A DNA stretch of 64,000 bases. Source: Butyricicoccus pullicaecorum DSM 23266. GTDB taxonomy: Bacteria; Bacillota; Clostridia; Oscillospirales; Butyricicoccaceae. Location of the stretch: positions 479,789 through 543,788 of the forward strand of contig NZ_FUXW01000002.1 of assembly GCF_900167005.1 (NCBI RefSeq). The letters run 5' to 3'. The position numbers and the translations under genes are program-made. Each line of letters begins with the position of its first letter. Position 1 is the first letter of the stretch. Below are positions 37,309-47,080 of this stretch, piece after piece. The notes beneath the pieces are model-generated. The model was given only the letters and a program-made list of their open reading frames with translations, ran no database searches and had not been told where the DNA came from.

Positions 37309-37427
37309 ATCTGTGGTAATACCTTTTGTAATATTCATCGGCGCCCAGGCCGTGAAACTTATGGTGGGTTATTATTACTTTGCAGATTTCTAAAAGTCAA
37401 AAATCCTGGAGGTGTTTCACAGAAATC

Positions 37428-38972
37428 ATGATTGATACCATAATCACTCTGATCGTCGGTGTTGTCGGATTGGTTATTGGTGTGATCGTTGGCTGCCTGT
37501 ATCGCAAAAAGGTAGCCGAAAAGGAAATCGGCAGTGCCGAACAAGAAGCCACCCGCATTATCAACGATGCAATCAAGGCTGGCGAAACCAAAAAGCGTGA
37601 AGCGATTCTTGAGGCGAAAGACGAGATTCACAGAAGCCGTACTGAGGCTGAGCGTGAGATCAAGGAACGCCGCAATGAAACGCAGAAACTCGAGCGCCGT
37701 CTGACCCAGAAGGAAGAAGCGCTCGACCGTAAAACAGATGCCCTGGATCAGAAGAATGAAGAGCTCAATCGCAAGCTCGCACAGGTTCAGAAGACCCAGG
37801 AATCGTGCGACCAGCTCAAAAATGAGCAGATTGCTGCGCTTGAGCGCATTTCCGGCTTGACCCGTGAAGAGGCGAAGGACTATCTGGTCTCCTCCATCGA
37901 GCAGGAAGCACAGCACGATGCAGCTGTTAAACTTCGAGAAATCAATCAGCGCACCAAGGAAGAAGCAGAAGCCACTGCCCGTGAGCTGATTTCTATTGCT
38001 ATTCAGCGCTGCGCCGCTGACCACGTCGCTGAGGCAACCGTGTCGGTTGTACCGCTGCCCAACGATGAGATGAAGGGACGCATCATCGGCCGCGAAGGCC
38101 GTAATATCCGCACGCTTGAAACGCTGACCGGTGTCGATCTGATCATCGACGACACCCCCGAGGCCATCACGCTGTCCTCTTTCGATCCGGTACGCCGCGA
38201 GGTTGCTCGCATGGCGCTGGAAAAGCTGATCGCAGACGGCCGCATCCATCCTTCCCGCATTGAAGAGATGGTTGAAAAGTCCAAGCGTGAGATCGACCAG
38301 ATCATCAAGAGCGAAGGTGAGCGCGCGATGTTCGAGACCGGTATCCACGGTCTGCATCCTGAGCTTGTCAAGCTGCTCGGCCGCCTTCGTTACCGCACGA
38401 GCTACGGACAGAACGTTCTGCTCCACTCGATCGAGGTTGCGCACGTCGCAGGTATGCTCGCTTCCGAGCTGGGTCTTGACCCGGTGCCCGCGCGCAGAGC
38501 TGGGCTTCTGCATGATATCGGCAAGGCAGTCGATCATGAGGTCGAAGGCTCTCATGTCAGCATCGGTGTCGATCTGGCCAAGAAGTACAAGGAAAATCCC
38601 CAGATTGTTCACGCAATCGCAGCGCATCACGGCGACGTAGAGCCGCAGACCGTCATCGCTTGCCTCGTACAGGCAGCAGACGCGATCTCTGCCGCTCGTC
38701 CGGGTGCACGCCGCGAGAATCTGGAAAACTACATCAAGCGTCTGGAAAAGCTGGAAGAGATTGCAAACACCACGTCCGGTGTTTCCAGCTCCTATGCAAT
38801 CCAGGCTGGACGCGAGATCCGCATTATCGTCAAGCCCGATGAGGTTTCTGACGATAAGATGATCCTGCTTGCCCGCGATATCGCAAAGCATATCGAGGAA
38901 GAGCTGGACTACCCGGGTCAGATCAAGATCAACATGATCCGCGAGACCCGCGCAGTAGACTACGCAAAATAA
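37428..38972 (+). CDS. rny: Ribonuclease Y
   Basis: Membrane-anchored endoribonuclease that starts bulk mRNA decay in Firmicutes. N-terminal transmembrane helix (about 3-25), long charged coiled coil (about 30-190), KH domain with [19 protein letters not shown], and HD domain with [15 protein letters not shown] and [14 protein letters not shown]. 514 residues from the ATG at 37428; GGAGGTG lies 13 bases upstream, a long spacing. Confidence 0.97.
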   Translation: MIDTIITLIVGVVGLVIGVIVGCLYRKKVAEKEIGSAEQEATRIINDAIKAGETKKREAILEAKDEIHRSRTEAEREIKERRNETQKLERRLTQKEEALDRKTDALDQKNEELNRKLAQVQKTQESCDQLKNEQIAALERISGLTREEAKDYLVSSIEQEAQHDAAVKLREINQRTKEEAEATARELISIAIQRCAADHVAEATVSVVPLPNDEMKGRIIGREGRNIRTLETLTGVDLIIDDTPEAITLSSFDPVRREVARMALEKLIADGRIHPSRIEEMVEKSKREIDQIIKSEGERAMFETGIHGLHPELVKLLGRLRYRTSYGQNVLLHSIEVAHVAGMLASELGLDPVPARRAGLLHDIGKAVDHEVEGSHVSIGVDLAKKYKENPQIVHAIAAHHGDVEPQTVIACLVQAADAISAARPGARRENLENYIKRLEKLEEIANTTSGVSSSYAIQAGREIRIIVKPDEVSDDKMILLARDIAKHIEEELDYPGQIKINMIRETRAVDYAK

Positions 38973-38994
38973 CAAAAATTCCGACAACACCGCT

Positions 38995-39027
38995 AAAAGG
39001 GAGAAGCACACAGCTTCTCCCTTTTTT
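38995..39027 (+). terminator. Terminator of rny
   Basis: AAAAGGGAGAAGC stem, ACACA loop, GCTTCTCCCTTTTTT, 22 bases after the stop. Confidence 0.9.
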
Positions 39028-39078
39028 ATGCTCCAAAACAAAAACGCACCGCGTATGCAATGCGTTTACTTGTTCTCA

Positions 39079-41148
39079 TCATGCACTCTTTCGGCAGCTG
39101 AGTAAGATTACTTGTCGCTTGCGTCCAAGCTCCTTGAGCAGTGCAATGCCCCGCTCGGTGCGGGCATCGTCCGACGTCAGGAACGGATCATCCAGAATCA
39201 GAGGCGCTTCCTTGGCGCCTGCCAGTGTCTCACAGACTGCAAGACGCAATGCCAAATACAGCTGATCGCGTGCACCCGAAGACAGCTGACGCTCGTTTAA
39301 CAGCTGACCATCGGCTCCCGCAGTCCGTGCGCGGAACTGATCGTCCAGACGAATCTCCTGGTAGTTATCCGCAGTCAAATATGCCAGATAGGACTGTGCC
39401 AAACTGGTGATCTGCGGCGATACCCTTGCCTGCAAGGCTGCATTTTCCGAAGACACGATCTGGCGTGCGTGCTCTACTGCCTGATACTGCTTTTGCAGCT
39501 GCACAATACGTTCCTTACATGCGGATAGCTTTGCGCGAATCTCTTCCATCGTTCCGATCATGTCTGCCTGTCCCTGCAAGCGAGAGAGCTGTTCTCGCGC
39601 AGCGTCCAGCACGCGGCGTGCCTCGGACTGTCTTGCACCCAAGGCATCCAGTTGCTGTCTGACCGCATCCGCTTCTTCGTCGTCTTCCGGGCCGCGTTGG
39701 ATTTCCAGAATGACATCGCCCAATGCACTCTGTTCGCGTCGGATGAGCTGCAAGTCTGCCATCGCCGAGCGAATGACCTCGGCTGCTTCCTCTACGTTCG
39801 TTACCCGCGAAGACAGCTTTTTGCCAGCCTCAATCACGCGGTCGCGTTCCTCAAGCAGTACCGATGCTGCCATGCGCTGTTCATCCAGAATGCGCTGATA
39901 CTCAATTTCAAGCTGCTTTTTTTCTTCGTCCATATCCGGAAGCGGTGCAGGCGGTTTCTGTACGCTGCCAAGGAAGGTCAGCAGCAAGCACACAATCGCG
40001 AGTGCGGAAAGCACCATCGGCAAGGCGCTGGTATTGAGCATACCGGCTACGTTCTCCATCTCCGGGAACCACTCGACCTGCATAATACCGGTTGCTGCGG
40101 CCAGTACACCAAAGATAAAGGCAAAAACACCGGCGACCCATCGAATCTTGGGTCTGGTCGTTCGGTCGACCTCGATCTCACGATCATGCTGCGCCTTTTC
40201 CATGCGCTCGATGGCCTCACGGCGGCGTGTTTCAACTGCCGGCATGTTTTCGCGCTTCTCGCGTTCCAGTCGCACCGCACCTTCGTAGCCGTACAGCACC
40301 TCAGCTGCTTCCCTGACCAAATCTTCATCGGGTACACGGTTCTTGATCTCCCGGATACGCTGCTCGCGTTCCTCTCTTAGCACGCGTCTGCGGCTTTCCT
40401 CATCGGCCTGCTGTTCAGTGAATGCCTGATAACTGCGCTCATAGGCATCCTGTGCCTTTTGCGCTTCGCGTTCCAGGCTGCGGCACTTCTCTTTTTGCTT
40501 GGCAATGTCATGAGACAGGCTTTCCAGCTGTTCCAGCTGCTCTTCCAGCTTGGTCTGTTCGCTCTGTGCCTCGGGCAGCTCGCCGTGTCCCCTGCCTGAA
40601 CGGATATCCAATCGCCAGCGATCCAGTCGCGCCAGCGCCTTGGCTGCGCTTCCGGTCGCGTCTCCAGTCTGTGCCATCGAACTGAGCAGCTCCTGCAATT
40701 CCTCCGACGGACGGTTCATATCCTCGCCGTCCACCATCATACTGGACAGGAATGCATCCTCACCCATGCCGAGCAGCACCTGGCCGCAGTTTTTCGCGGT
40801 CAGCAATCTGCACTTCTCTCCGGTATCGGTATAGAACGCATCAAAATCCTGCATCGGTCCACCCTTGCCAGTCTGGCGCACGATGGTGACCGCTCTTCCG
40901 TTCCACTCAATTTCCAGTCTGCCGCTCATTGCGTGTCCGTCCTGCGGCACATAGCGGGTTTTATCCGAAAGTGCCTGCTGAGTGTCGCGCCGCGCAGTAT
41001 TGAGTCCGTACAGCATCACACGCAAAAATGCGCACAGTGTGGATTTTCCCCAGCCATTCGGCAGAACCAAATGAGAAAATCCATCCGCAAATTCTATTTT
41101 TCGGCCGTTCATATTGCCGAAATGTCCTTGCAATGATCGTAATTTCAT
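39079..41148 (-). CDS. SMC-like ATPase with internal transmembrane segment (YhaN/SbcC-like)
   Basis: 689-residue ATPase head proteins split by coiled coil. N-terminal P-loop LPNGWGKSTLCAFLR (the usual first Gly of GxxxxGKS is Leu), long charged coiled coils (about 185-320 and 420-560), two hydrophobic helices between them (about 335-355 and 372-395), signature LSSGARDQLYLALRLAV and Walker B PLILDDPFL. This layout matches YhaN-type DNA-repair or membrane-associated ATPases. No nuclease partner (SbcD/YhaO) is adjacent. GGAG precedes the ATG; single-gene unit. Confidence 0.85.
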   Translation of the reverse strand: MKLRSLQGHFGNMNGRKIEFADGFSHLVLPNGWGKSTLCAFLRVMLYGLNTARRDTQQALSDKTRYVPQDGHAMSGRLEIEWNGRAVTIVRQTGKGGPMQDFDAFYTDTGEKCRLLTAKNCGQVLLGMGEDAFLSSMMVDGEDMNRPSEELQELLSSMAQTGDATGSAAKALARLDRWRLDIRSGRGHGELPEAQSEQTKLEEQLEQLESLSHDIAKQKEKCRSLEREAQKAQDAYERSYQAFTEQQADEESRRRVLREEREQRIREIKNRVPDEDLVREAAEVLYGYEGAVRLEREKRENMPAVETRRREAIERMEKAQHDREIEVDRTTRPKIRWVAGVFAFIFGVLAAATGIMQVEWFPEMENVAGMLNTSALPMVLSALAIVCLLLTFLGSVQKPPAPLPDMDEEKKQLEIEYQRILDEQRMAASVLLEERDRVIEAGKKLSSRVTNVEEAAEVIRSAMADLQLIRREQSALGDVILEIQRGPEDDEEADAVRQQLDALGARQSEARRVLDAAREQLSRLQGQADMIGTMEEIRAKLSACKERIVQLQKQYQAVEHARQIVSSENAALQARVSPQITSLAQSYLAYLTADNYQEIRLDDQFRARTAGADGQLLNERQLSSGARDQLYLALRLAVCETLAGAKEAPLILDDPFLTSDDARTERGIALLKELGRKRQVILLSCRKSA

Positions 41149-41299
41149 CTCTTGCTCCGTTTATCTTTAACATTATCATGAAAACTTTATACAATCGTAT
41201 ATCAGTATAGCATACTTTCACTTTTCCCTCAAGCATCATACCAATTTCTGCGTTTGTAAATTCGTCCGCTGTACGTGGAAAGTTTACGTGTTTTTCCTC

Positions 41300-41328
41300 T
41301 TGACTTTGCTATGTTAAAGTGGTAGACT
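41300..41328 (+). promoter_or_regulatory. Promoter of the amino-acid ABC transporter
   Basis: TTGACT (-35), 17-base spacer, TAGACT (-10), about 100 bases before the binding-protein gene. A small hairpin (CGGGTTTTAACCCG) lies in the leader. Confidence 0.6.
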
Positions 41329-41426
41329 AATGCTACAAACTTACAGAGGGTGGTTGTGATTGCCCACCTTATCGATTTGCACCGGGTTTTAACCCGATGA
41401 CTTGGAAAGAAAAAGGAGATACCCCT

Positions 41427-42320
41427 ATGAAGAAGAACAGACTGTTCGCCCTGCTGTGCGCAGGCGCTCTTTCTGCCTCTATGCTGACTGCCTGCAGTGG
41501 CAGCCAGGATTCCTCTGCCAATAACGCATCGTCTGACGCGTCCACCGACTCGACCGAAACCGCAGAAGACACCACTTCGCTCAAGTACATTCAGGACAAG
41601 GGCACTCTGGTACTGGGTCTGGACGACCAGCTCCCTCCCATGGGCTTCCTGGATGAGTCCGGTACGATCGTTGGATTCGATATCGATGTCGCTGAAAAGG
41701 TCTGCGAGAAGCTGGGTGTTGAGCTGGTAACCCAGCCCATCAACTGGGATTCCAAGCAGATGGAGCTGGACACCAAGAACATCGACTGCATCTGGAACGG
41801 TCTGTCCTGGTCGGAAGAACGCGACGAGGCAATGACGCTCAGCATCCCCTATCTGGAAAACCACATGGTCTTGGTCGTACCGACCGATTCCACTTATCAG
41901 ACCATGGATGATCTGTCCGGCAAGAACATCGCGCTCCAGTCCGGTTCTACCGCACAGGAAGCATTCGATGCCGAGCCCAAGCTCAAGGACAACACCACGA
42001 TGATTGGTATGGACAACAATATGTCCTGCCTGCTCGACGTTGAAAGCGGTGCTTCTGATGCCGCTCTGATGGATGAGACCGTTGCAAACTACCTGATCGA
42101 AACCGGCGGCAGAAACCTGCGCGTCATGGATGATTTCCTCTATGCAGAAACCTACGTCATCGGCTTCCGTAAGGGCGAAACCCAGCTGGCAGACGCAGTG
42201 AACAATGCGCTGGTCGAGCTCAAGGCTGACGGTACGCTGGCTGAGATCTCCACCAAGTGGTTCGGCTCCGACATCACGACCGTTGAAGCTCCGGCTGAAA
42301 ACGCAGATAGCGCTGCTTAA
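41427..42320 (+). CDS. Polar amino-acid ABC transporter substrate-binding lipoprotein
   Basis: 297-residue SBP family 3 protein. Signal MKKNRLFALLCAGALSASML with lipobox LTAC, a Ser/Thr/Asp-rich linker, then the bilobed domain with KGTLVLGLDDQLPPMGFLD and VGFDIDVAEKVCEKLGVE. AAGGAG lies 8 bases before the ATG. Followed by a hairpin and then permease and ATPase genes; ligand probably a polar amino acid or cystine. Confidence 0.93.
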   Translation: MKKNRLFALLCAGALSASMLTACSGSQDSSANNASSDASTDSTETAEDTTSLKYIQDKGTLVLGLDDQLPPMGFLDESGTIVGFDIDVAEKVCEKLGVELVTQPINWDSKQMELDTKNIDCIWNGLSWSEERDEAMTLSIPYLENHMVLVVPTDSTYQTMDDLSGKNIALQSGSTAQEAFDAEPKLKDNTTMIGMDNNMSCLLDVESGASDAALMDETVANYLIETGGRNLRVMDDFLYAETYVIGFRKGETQLADAVNNALVELKADGTLAEISTKWFGSDITTVEAPAENADSAA

Positions 42321-42342
42321 CCTTGTTATACCTGCACAAACT

Positions 42343-42369
42343 AAGAGCGGATTTTTATCCGCTCTTTTT
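42343..42369 (+). terminator. Intra-operon terminator/attenuator after the binding protein
   Basis: AAGAGCGGAT stem, short T loop, ATCCGCTCTT and a T-run, 22 bases after the stop. Readthrough or a second promoter is needed for the permease. Confidence 0.8.
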
Positions 42370-42400
42370 CTGCGGCAGGGCTTTCTTTTACGCTTTCCTA

Positions 42401-42409
42401 TGTTATAAT
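42401..42409 (+). promoter_or_regulatory. Extended -10 element before the permease gene
   Basis: TGTTATAAT (TGn plus perfect -10) 41 bases before the permease ATG; a second promoter for the membrane components. Confidence 0.5.
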
Positions 42410-42449
42410 GTTATCTGCGTAATTTCCAACTACAACCAGGGAGGAACAC

Positions 42450-43130
42450 ATGATCTTTGATAAAATCACAGGCATGATGCCTGTCTTATTGGATGGCACG
42501 GTCGATGTCATCAAAATCTTTTTCTGGACCGTCATCCTTTCCGTACCGCTCGGCTTTCTCGTTGCACTCGGCCGCAATCTCCGCTTGGGATTCCGGATCG
42601 GTCGCTTTGATGTACGCCCGATCTCCTGGATCGTCCAGATCTACCAGCTCATTATGCGCGGCACGCCGCTCATGCTGCAGCTGATGTTCATTATGTATGC
42701 ACCGTACTACCTGTGGCACGTTAGCATGAACCGCTTTACAGCAACGATCTTCGCATTTGCGATCAACTATGCCGCTTACTTCGGCGAGATCTTCCGCTCC
42801 GGTATTGATTCCATTCCGCGCGGTCAGTACGAGGCGGCAAAAATGCTGGGCTACACCAAGACGCAGACCTTCTTCCGCATCATCCTGCCCCAGGTCGTCA
42901 AGCGCGTCATCCCGCCCACCGGCTCGGAATTCATGGTACTTATTAAAGACTCTGCGCTGGCAAACGTCATTGGACAGCCTCAGCTGTTCGATTCGGCAAA
43001 GAAGCTGATGTCGAGCAGCTCCAGCATTCTTCCGCTGGTCATTGCCGGTGTCATCTTCCTGATTCTGAACGCAGTGGTCGAATATGCCTTCAAACTGTGC
43101 GAGAAAAAGCTCAACTACTATAAAGGGTAA
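42450..43130 (+). CDS. Amino-acid ABC transporter permease
   Basis: 226 residues, about five membrane helices, HisM/GlnP type. The EAA loop is YEAAKMLGYTKTQTFFRIILPQ-like (about residues 128-148), which couples to the ATPase. GGGAGG precedes the ATG. Lies between the binding protein and the ATPase gene (6-base gap). Confidence 0.95.
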   Translation: MIFDKITGMMPVLLDGTVDVIKIFFWTVILSVPLGFLVALGRNLRLGFRIGRFDVRPISWIVQIYQLIMRGTPLMLQLMFIMYAPYYLWHVSMNRFTATIFAFAINYAAYFGEIFRSGIDSIPRGQYEAAKMLGYTKTQTFFRIILPQVVKRVIPPTGSEFMVLIKDSALANVIGQPQLFDSAKKLMSSSSSILPLVIAGVIFLILNAVVEYAFKLCEKKLNYYKG

Positions 43131-43136
43131 TCATAT

Positions 43137-43901
43137 ATGAATCTGATCGAAGCAAAAAAGATTAAAAAGTCATTTGGACGACTGGAAGTCCTCAAGGGTA
43201 TCTCTTTGCAGGTTTCCGAGGGACAAGTTGTTTCCATTATCGGCCCTTCGGGCTCGGGTAAATCCACGCTGCTGCGCTGCCTCACCCAGCTCGAAACCGC
43301 CGATCAGGGTGAAATCACGGTATGCGGTGAAAAAATGATGTGGACCGAGTCCGGTCGTGCGGTATACGCGAACAAGAACACGCTGCACAACATCATTTTG
43401 AATGTCGGACTGGTATTCCAGAACTTCAATCTGTTCCCCCATTTCTCGGTCCTGGAAAATCTGATCGATGCCCCGATTCGCATCCGCGGCATCTCGCGAG
43501 AGGAAGCGACGCAGCGTGCACGTAAGCTGCTGCGCAAGATGGATCTGGCATCCAAAGAGAATTCTTATCCCTGCGAGCTGTCCGGCGGTCAGCAGCAGCG
43601 CGTCGCAATCGCACGTGCGCTGGCCATGCAGCCCCGCATTCTGTTCTTTGACGAGCCGACTTCGGCGCTCGACCCCGAGCTCACCGGTGAGATCCTCAAG
43701 GTCATTCGCGAACTGGCACAGGAACACATGACCATGGTAATTGTCACACATGAGATGGCTTTTGCACGAGATGTGGCAGATCATGTCATCTTTATGGCAG
43801 ATGGTGTAATCATTGAGGAAGGAACGCCTCAACAAGTGTTCGAAAATACTCAAAATGCACGCACACAGGCCTTTTTGAGCAGATTTTCACAGAATTCCTA
43901 A
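43137..43901 (+). CDS. Amino-acid ABC transporter ATP-binding protein
   Basis: 254-residue GlnQ/HisP type ATPase. Walker A IGPSGSGKSTLL, Q-loop GLVFQNFNLFPH, signature LSGGQQQRVAIARAL, Walker B ILFFDEPTSALDPEL, H-loop VTHEMAFA. AAAGGG precedes the ATG. Last gene of the transporter unit. Confidence 0.96.
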   Translation: MNLIEAKKIKKSFGRLEVLKGISLQVSEGQVVSIIGPSGSGKSTLLRCLTQLETADQGEITVCGEKMMWTESGRAVYANKNTLHNIILNVGLVFQNFNLFPHFSVLENLIDAPIRIRGISREEATQRARKLLRKMDLASKENSYPCELSGGQQQRVAIARALAMQPRILFFDEPTSALDPELTGEILKVIRELAQEHMTMVIVTHEMAFARDVADHVIFMADGVIIEEGTPQQVFENTQNARTQAFLSRFSQNS

Positions 43902-43980
43902 TTATTCCTCGTTTTCCGCTCTTCATTCTGGACAGTTTTCATAAAAAAGAGTTTACAACGTCTCAAAAATGCGCTAAAAT

Positions 43981-44016
43981 AAGGGTAAGGTCAGTATTTC
44001 CGGCCTTGCCCTTTTG
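43981..44016 (+). terminator. Terminator after the ABC transporter
   Basis: AAGGGTAAGGTC paired with GGCCTTGCCCTT (two G-U pairs) and a T-rich end, 80 bases after the ATPase stop. Confidence 0.7.
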
Positions 44017-44062
44017 TTTTGTTCACTCCTGAAAAAAATGGTATGTTTTTTGTTATTTCCTG

Positions 44063-44091
44063 TTGAACTTGTGCTTGGTTTTTGGTACAAT
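44063..44091 (+). promoter_or_regulatory. Promoter of the 4-hydroxybutyrate/butyrate island
   Basis: TTGAAC (-35), 17-base spacer, TACAAT (-10). The 110-base leader to the 4hbD start contains two hairpins (TTCCCGCA...TGCGGGAA and ACCGG...CCGGT) and an A7/T7 tract. Confidence 0.75.
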
Positions 44092-44201
44092 CATTACAGG
44101 ACAAATTTGTGCGGTTCCCGCATGGATTTCTCTGCGGGAAAACACCGGCTATCCCCGGTTTAATTCCCAGTAAAAAAATTTTTTTAATGGAGATGTTTCA
44201 C

Positions 44202-45377
44202 ATGGATTCTTTTAGCGCTTCTCTGATGAAGGATAAGAGAGAGATCATTATCGCTCCCACCATCTATAAGTTCCAGAACTTCGGCGAGTTCGCTCAGGAG
44301 TTCGCACTCGGCGAGCGTGATGTCGTTCTGACCAACGAGTTCATCTACAAGCCCTTTATGGAGCAGTACAATCTGGCTTGCACCTATGTCTTCCAGGAGA
44401 CCTTCGGCGCTGGCGAGCCTTCCGAGGCTATGATCGAGACCATGTACGAGCGCATCCCGTACGATTCCTATGACCGTGTCATCGCAATCGGCGGCGGCGC
44501 TATCATGGACCTGTGCAAGCTGCTCGGCTGCAAGCGCCCCTCTTCCGTACATGAGCTGTACTTCAAGAGAGAGCCTGTTGTACATGAGAAGGAAGTTATC
44601 GCAATCCCCACCACCTGCGGCACCGGTTCTGAGGTTACCAACATTTCCGTTGCGATCGTTAAGGACGAGAAGGACGGCAAGCTGACCGGCGGCGAGACCA
44701 AGCTCGGTCTGGTTTCCGACGACATCATCCCGAACAAGGTTTGCCTCATCCCCGATCTGCTCAAGACCCTGCCCTACAAGCCCTTCGCTGCTTCCGCAAT
44801 CGACGCGCTGATTCATGCGACCGAGTCTTTCCTGTCTCCCCATCGTAAAACCGTTACCTCTGAGATGTACTCGGTCAAGGCTATGGAGATGATCCTCGAA
44901 GGCTTCCGCCGCATCGCTCTGGAAGGCCCCGACGCTCGTCTGGATTACCTCGGCGAGTACGTTACCGCTTCCCTGTACGCTGGTATCGCTTTCCTGAAGG
45001 CTGGCTGTGCTACCGTTCACGGTATGTCCTTCCCCCTCGGCGGCACCTACCATGTACCGCACGGCGAGTCTAACTACGCTCTGTTCAGCAAGATCCTCGA
45101 AGTTTACGACGAGTATCAGCCGGACGGCGAGCTAGGCAAGTTCAAGGAAATCGTTGCTCGCTGCCTGGGCTGCACCAAGGCTGACGCTCTGCGCACCCTG
45201 AATGTAACCCTGGAGAAGGTTCTGCCCCTCAAGCCCCTGCATGAGTACGGCTTCACCGAGGCTGACATCACTGGCTTCCCGGTATCCGTTATGGAGAACC
45301 AGCAGCGCCTGATCACCAACTCTTACCGTCCGATGACCAAGGAGCTTATGGAGCGCATCTATCGCGAGTGCTTCTAA
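44202..45377 (+). CDS. 4hbD: 4-hydroxybutyrate dehydrogenase
   Basis: Iron-type alcohol dehydrogenase reducing succinate semialdehyde to 4-hydroxybutyrate with NADH. Closely follows the clostridial enzyme: VLTNEFIYKPFMEQYN, IAIGGGAIMDLCKLL (dinucleotide loop), IPTTCGTGSEVTNISVA, ASAIDALIHATESFLSP (Asp and His metal ligands) and YHVPHGESNY (further His ligands). 391 residues from the ATG at 44202, with GGAG 9 bases upstream; earlier in-frame codons are rejected. Codon use is strongly biased. First gene of the island. Confidence 0.95.
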   Translation: MDSFSASLMKDKREIIIAPTIYKFQNFGEFAQEFALGERDVVLTNEFIYKPFMEQYNLACTYVFQETFGAGEPSEAMIETMYERIPYDSYDRVIAIGGGAIMDLCKLLGCKRPSSVHELYFKREPVVHEKEVIAIPTTCGTGSEVTNISVAIVKDEKDGKLTGGETKLGLVSDDIIPNKVCLIPDLLKTLPYKPFAASAIDALIHATESFLSPHRKTVTSEMYSVKAMEMILEGFRRIALEGPDARLDYLGEYVTASLYAGIAFLKAGCATVHGMSFPLGGTYHVPHGESNYALFSKILEVYDEYQPDGELGKFKEIVARCLGCTKADALRTLNVTLEKVLPLKPLHEYGFTEADITGFPVSVMENQQRLITNSYRPMTKELMERIYRECF

Positions 45378-45410
45378 TCTAAACTCTTATTCCTCACGGA
45401 TGCGAACATC

Positions 45411-45439
45411 GGAGTCGATTCCCTCTCGGGATCGACTCC
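45411..45439 (+). other. Intercistronic hairpin, 4hbD-abfD
   Basis: GGAGTCGAT paired with ATCGACTCC, with inner TCCC/GGGA pairing and a CTCT-type loop. No T-run. One of a series of hairpins at gene junctions in this island. Confidence 0.6.
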
Positions 45440-45529
45440 ATCTATGCAGTGGCTCCGGTCTTTTACAAGACCGGATTCTCTGCTGATTCCGATTCCGAAT
45501 TATTTGAAAGAAAGGATACTGTTTCTGTT

Positions 45530-46975
45530 ATGATGACCAAGGACCAGTACATTGAATCCCTGCGCAAGCTGAACCTCAACCTCTGGATGTTCGGCAAGAA
45601 GATCGAAAACCCGGTCGATGACCCGGTAATCCGTCCCTCGCTCAACTCCTTCGCTGCTACCTACGAGCTGGCTGAGGATCCCCAGTACGAGGACCTGATG
45701 ACCGCTACTTCTCACATCACCGGCAAGAAGATCAACCGCTTCACCCACATGCATCAGTCCACCGACGACCTCATCAAGAAGGTTAAGATGCAGCGTCTGC
45801 TCGGTCAGAAGACCGCTGCTTGCTTCCAGCGCTGCGTTGGTATGGATGCCATGAACGCTGTCTTCTCCTCTACCTACGAGATCGACGAGGCTTGCGGCAC
45901 CAAGTACCACGAGAACTTCGTTAAGTTCCTGACCCGCGTTCAGGACGAGGACCTCGCTGTTGACGGCGCTATGACCGACGTTAAGGGTGACCGCGGTCTG
46001 GCTCCCTCCAAGCAGGCTGATCCCGATCTGTTCCTTCATGTCGTTGAGCGTACCCCCGAGGGCGTTTACGTCACCGGTGCAAAGGCTCATCAGACTGGCT
46101 TCGTAAACTCTCACGAAGTTCTGGTTATGCCCACCATCGCAATGCGCGAGGGCGACGAGGATTACGCAATCTCCTTTGCAATCCCCACCGACTCCGAGGG
46201 CATCACCCTGATCTACGGCCGTCAGTCCTGCGATACCCGTAAGCTCGAAGAGTACAACGATATCGACGTCGGCAACAAGGTTTACGGCGGTCACGAAGTT
46301 CTGGTCATCTTTGATCACGTTTTCGTTCCGAACGATCGCATCTTCCTCAACGGTGAGGTTAAGTTCGCTGGCATGATCGTTGAGCGCTTCGCTGGTTATC
46401 ACCGTCAGTCTTACGGCGGCTGCAAGGTCGGCGTAGGCGACGTTCTGATCGGTGCTACCGCTCTGTCGGTTGACATGGCTGGCTGCGCAAAGGCTTCCCA
46501 CGTCAAGGACAAGCTCATCGAGATGGTTCACCTCAACGAGACCCTGTACTGCTGCGGTATCGCTTGCTCTTCTCAGGGCTCCAAGACCAAGTCCGGTAAC
46601 TACCTGATCGACCTGCTGCTGGCGAACGTCTGCAAGCAGAACGTTACCCGCTTCCCCTACGACATCGCTCGTCTGGCTCAGGACCTGGCTGGCGGCGCGA
46701 TGGTTACCCTGCCGTCCGAGGCTGACTTCCGTCACCCCGAACTGCACGCTTACATCGACAAGTACTTCAAGGGCGTCGCTTCGGTTTCCACCGAGGATCG
46801 TATGCGTGTCCTCCGACTGATCGAGAACATGACCATGGGTACCGCTGCTGTCGGCTACCTGCCCGAGTCCATGCACGGCGCTGGTTCGCCGCAGGCTCAG
46901 CGCATCATGATCTCCCGTCAGTGCAATATGGAGATGAAGAAGGAGCTTGCCAAGAAGATCGCTCGTATCGACTAA
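45530..46975 (+). CDS. abfD: 4-hydroxybutyryl-CoA dehydratase
   Basis: [4Fe-4S]- and FAD-containing radical enzyme that dehydrates 4-hydroxybutyryl-CoA and isomerises the product to crotonyl-CoA. The three Cys and one His cluster ligands of the Clostridium aminobutyricum enzyme are all present: CFQRC (two Cys) and YHRQSYGGC (His and third Cys). Also KGDRGLAPSK, AKAHQTG and SMHGAGSPQAQR. About 481 residues; the ATG pair at 45530/45533 gives the family start M(M)TKDQYIESLRKLN. Oxygen-sensitive enzyme, consistent with an anaerobe. Confidence 0.96.
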   Translation: MMTKDQYIESLRKLNLNLWMFGKKIENPVDDPVIRPSLNSFAATYELAEDPQYEDLMTATSHITGKKINRFTHMHQSTDDLIKKVKMQRLLGQKTAACFQRCVGMDAMNAVFSSTYEIDEACGTKYHENFVKFLTRVQDEDLAVDGAMTDVKGDRGLAPSKQADPDLFLHVVERTPEGVYVTGAKAHQTGFVNSHEVLVMPTIAMREGDEDYAISFAIPTDSEGITLIYGRQSCDTRKLEEYNDIDVGNKVYGGHEVLVIFDHVFVPNDRIFLNGEVKFAGMIVERFAGYHRQSYGGCKVGVGDVLIGATALSVDMAGCAKASHVKDKLIEMVHLNETLYCCGIACSSQGSKTKSGNYLIDLLLANVCKQNVTRFPYDIARLAQDLAGGAMVTLPSEADFRHPELHAYIDKYFKGVASVSTEDRMRVLRLIENMTMGTAAVGYLPESMHGAGSPQAQRIMISRQCNMEMKKELAKKIARID

Positions 46976-46992
46976 GAGATCCGTTTTCTTTC

Positions 46993-47022
46993 AGAAAGGC
47001 ACTCTGCACCGAGTGCCTTTCT
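46993..47022 (+). terminator. Hairpin after abfD
   Basis: Perfect 12-bp stem AGAAAGGCACTC with a 6-base loop and CCTT-rich tail, 17 bases after abfD. Could be a partial terminator or a 3' stabilising structure. Confidence 0.6.
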
Positions 47023-47080
47023 CCTTATCAAATTGTTTTTCGCCGGTTCTCCCCGTTCCGGCTCGCTGGAGGTTCTCCCG

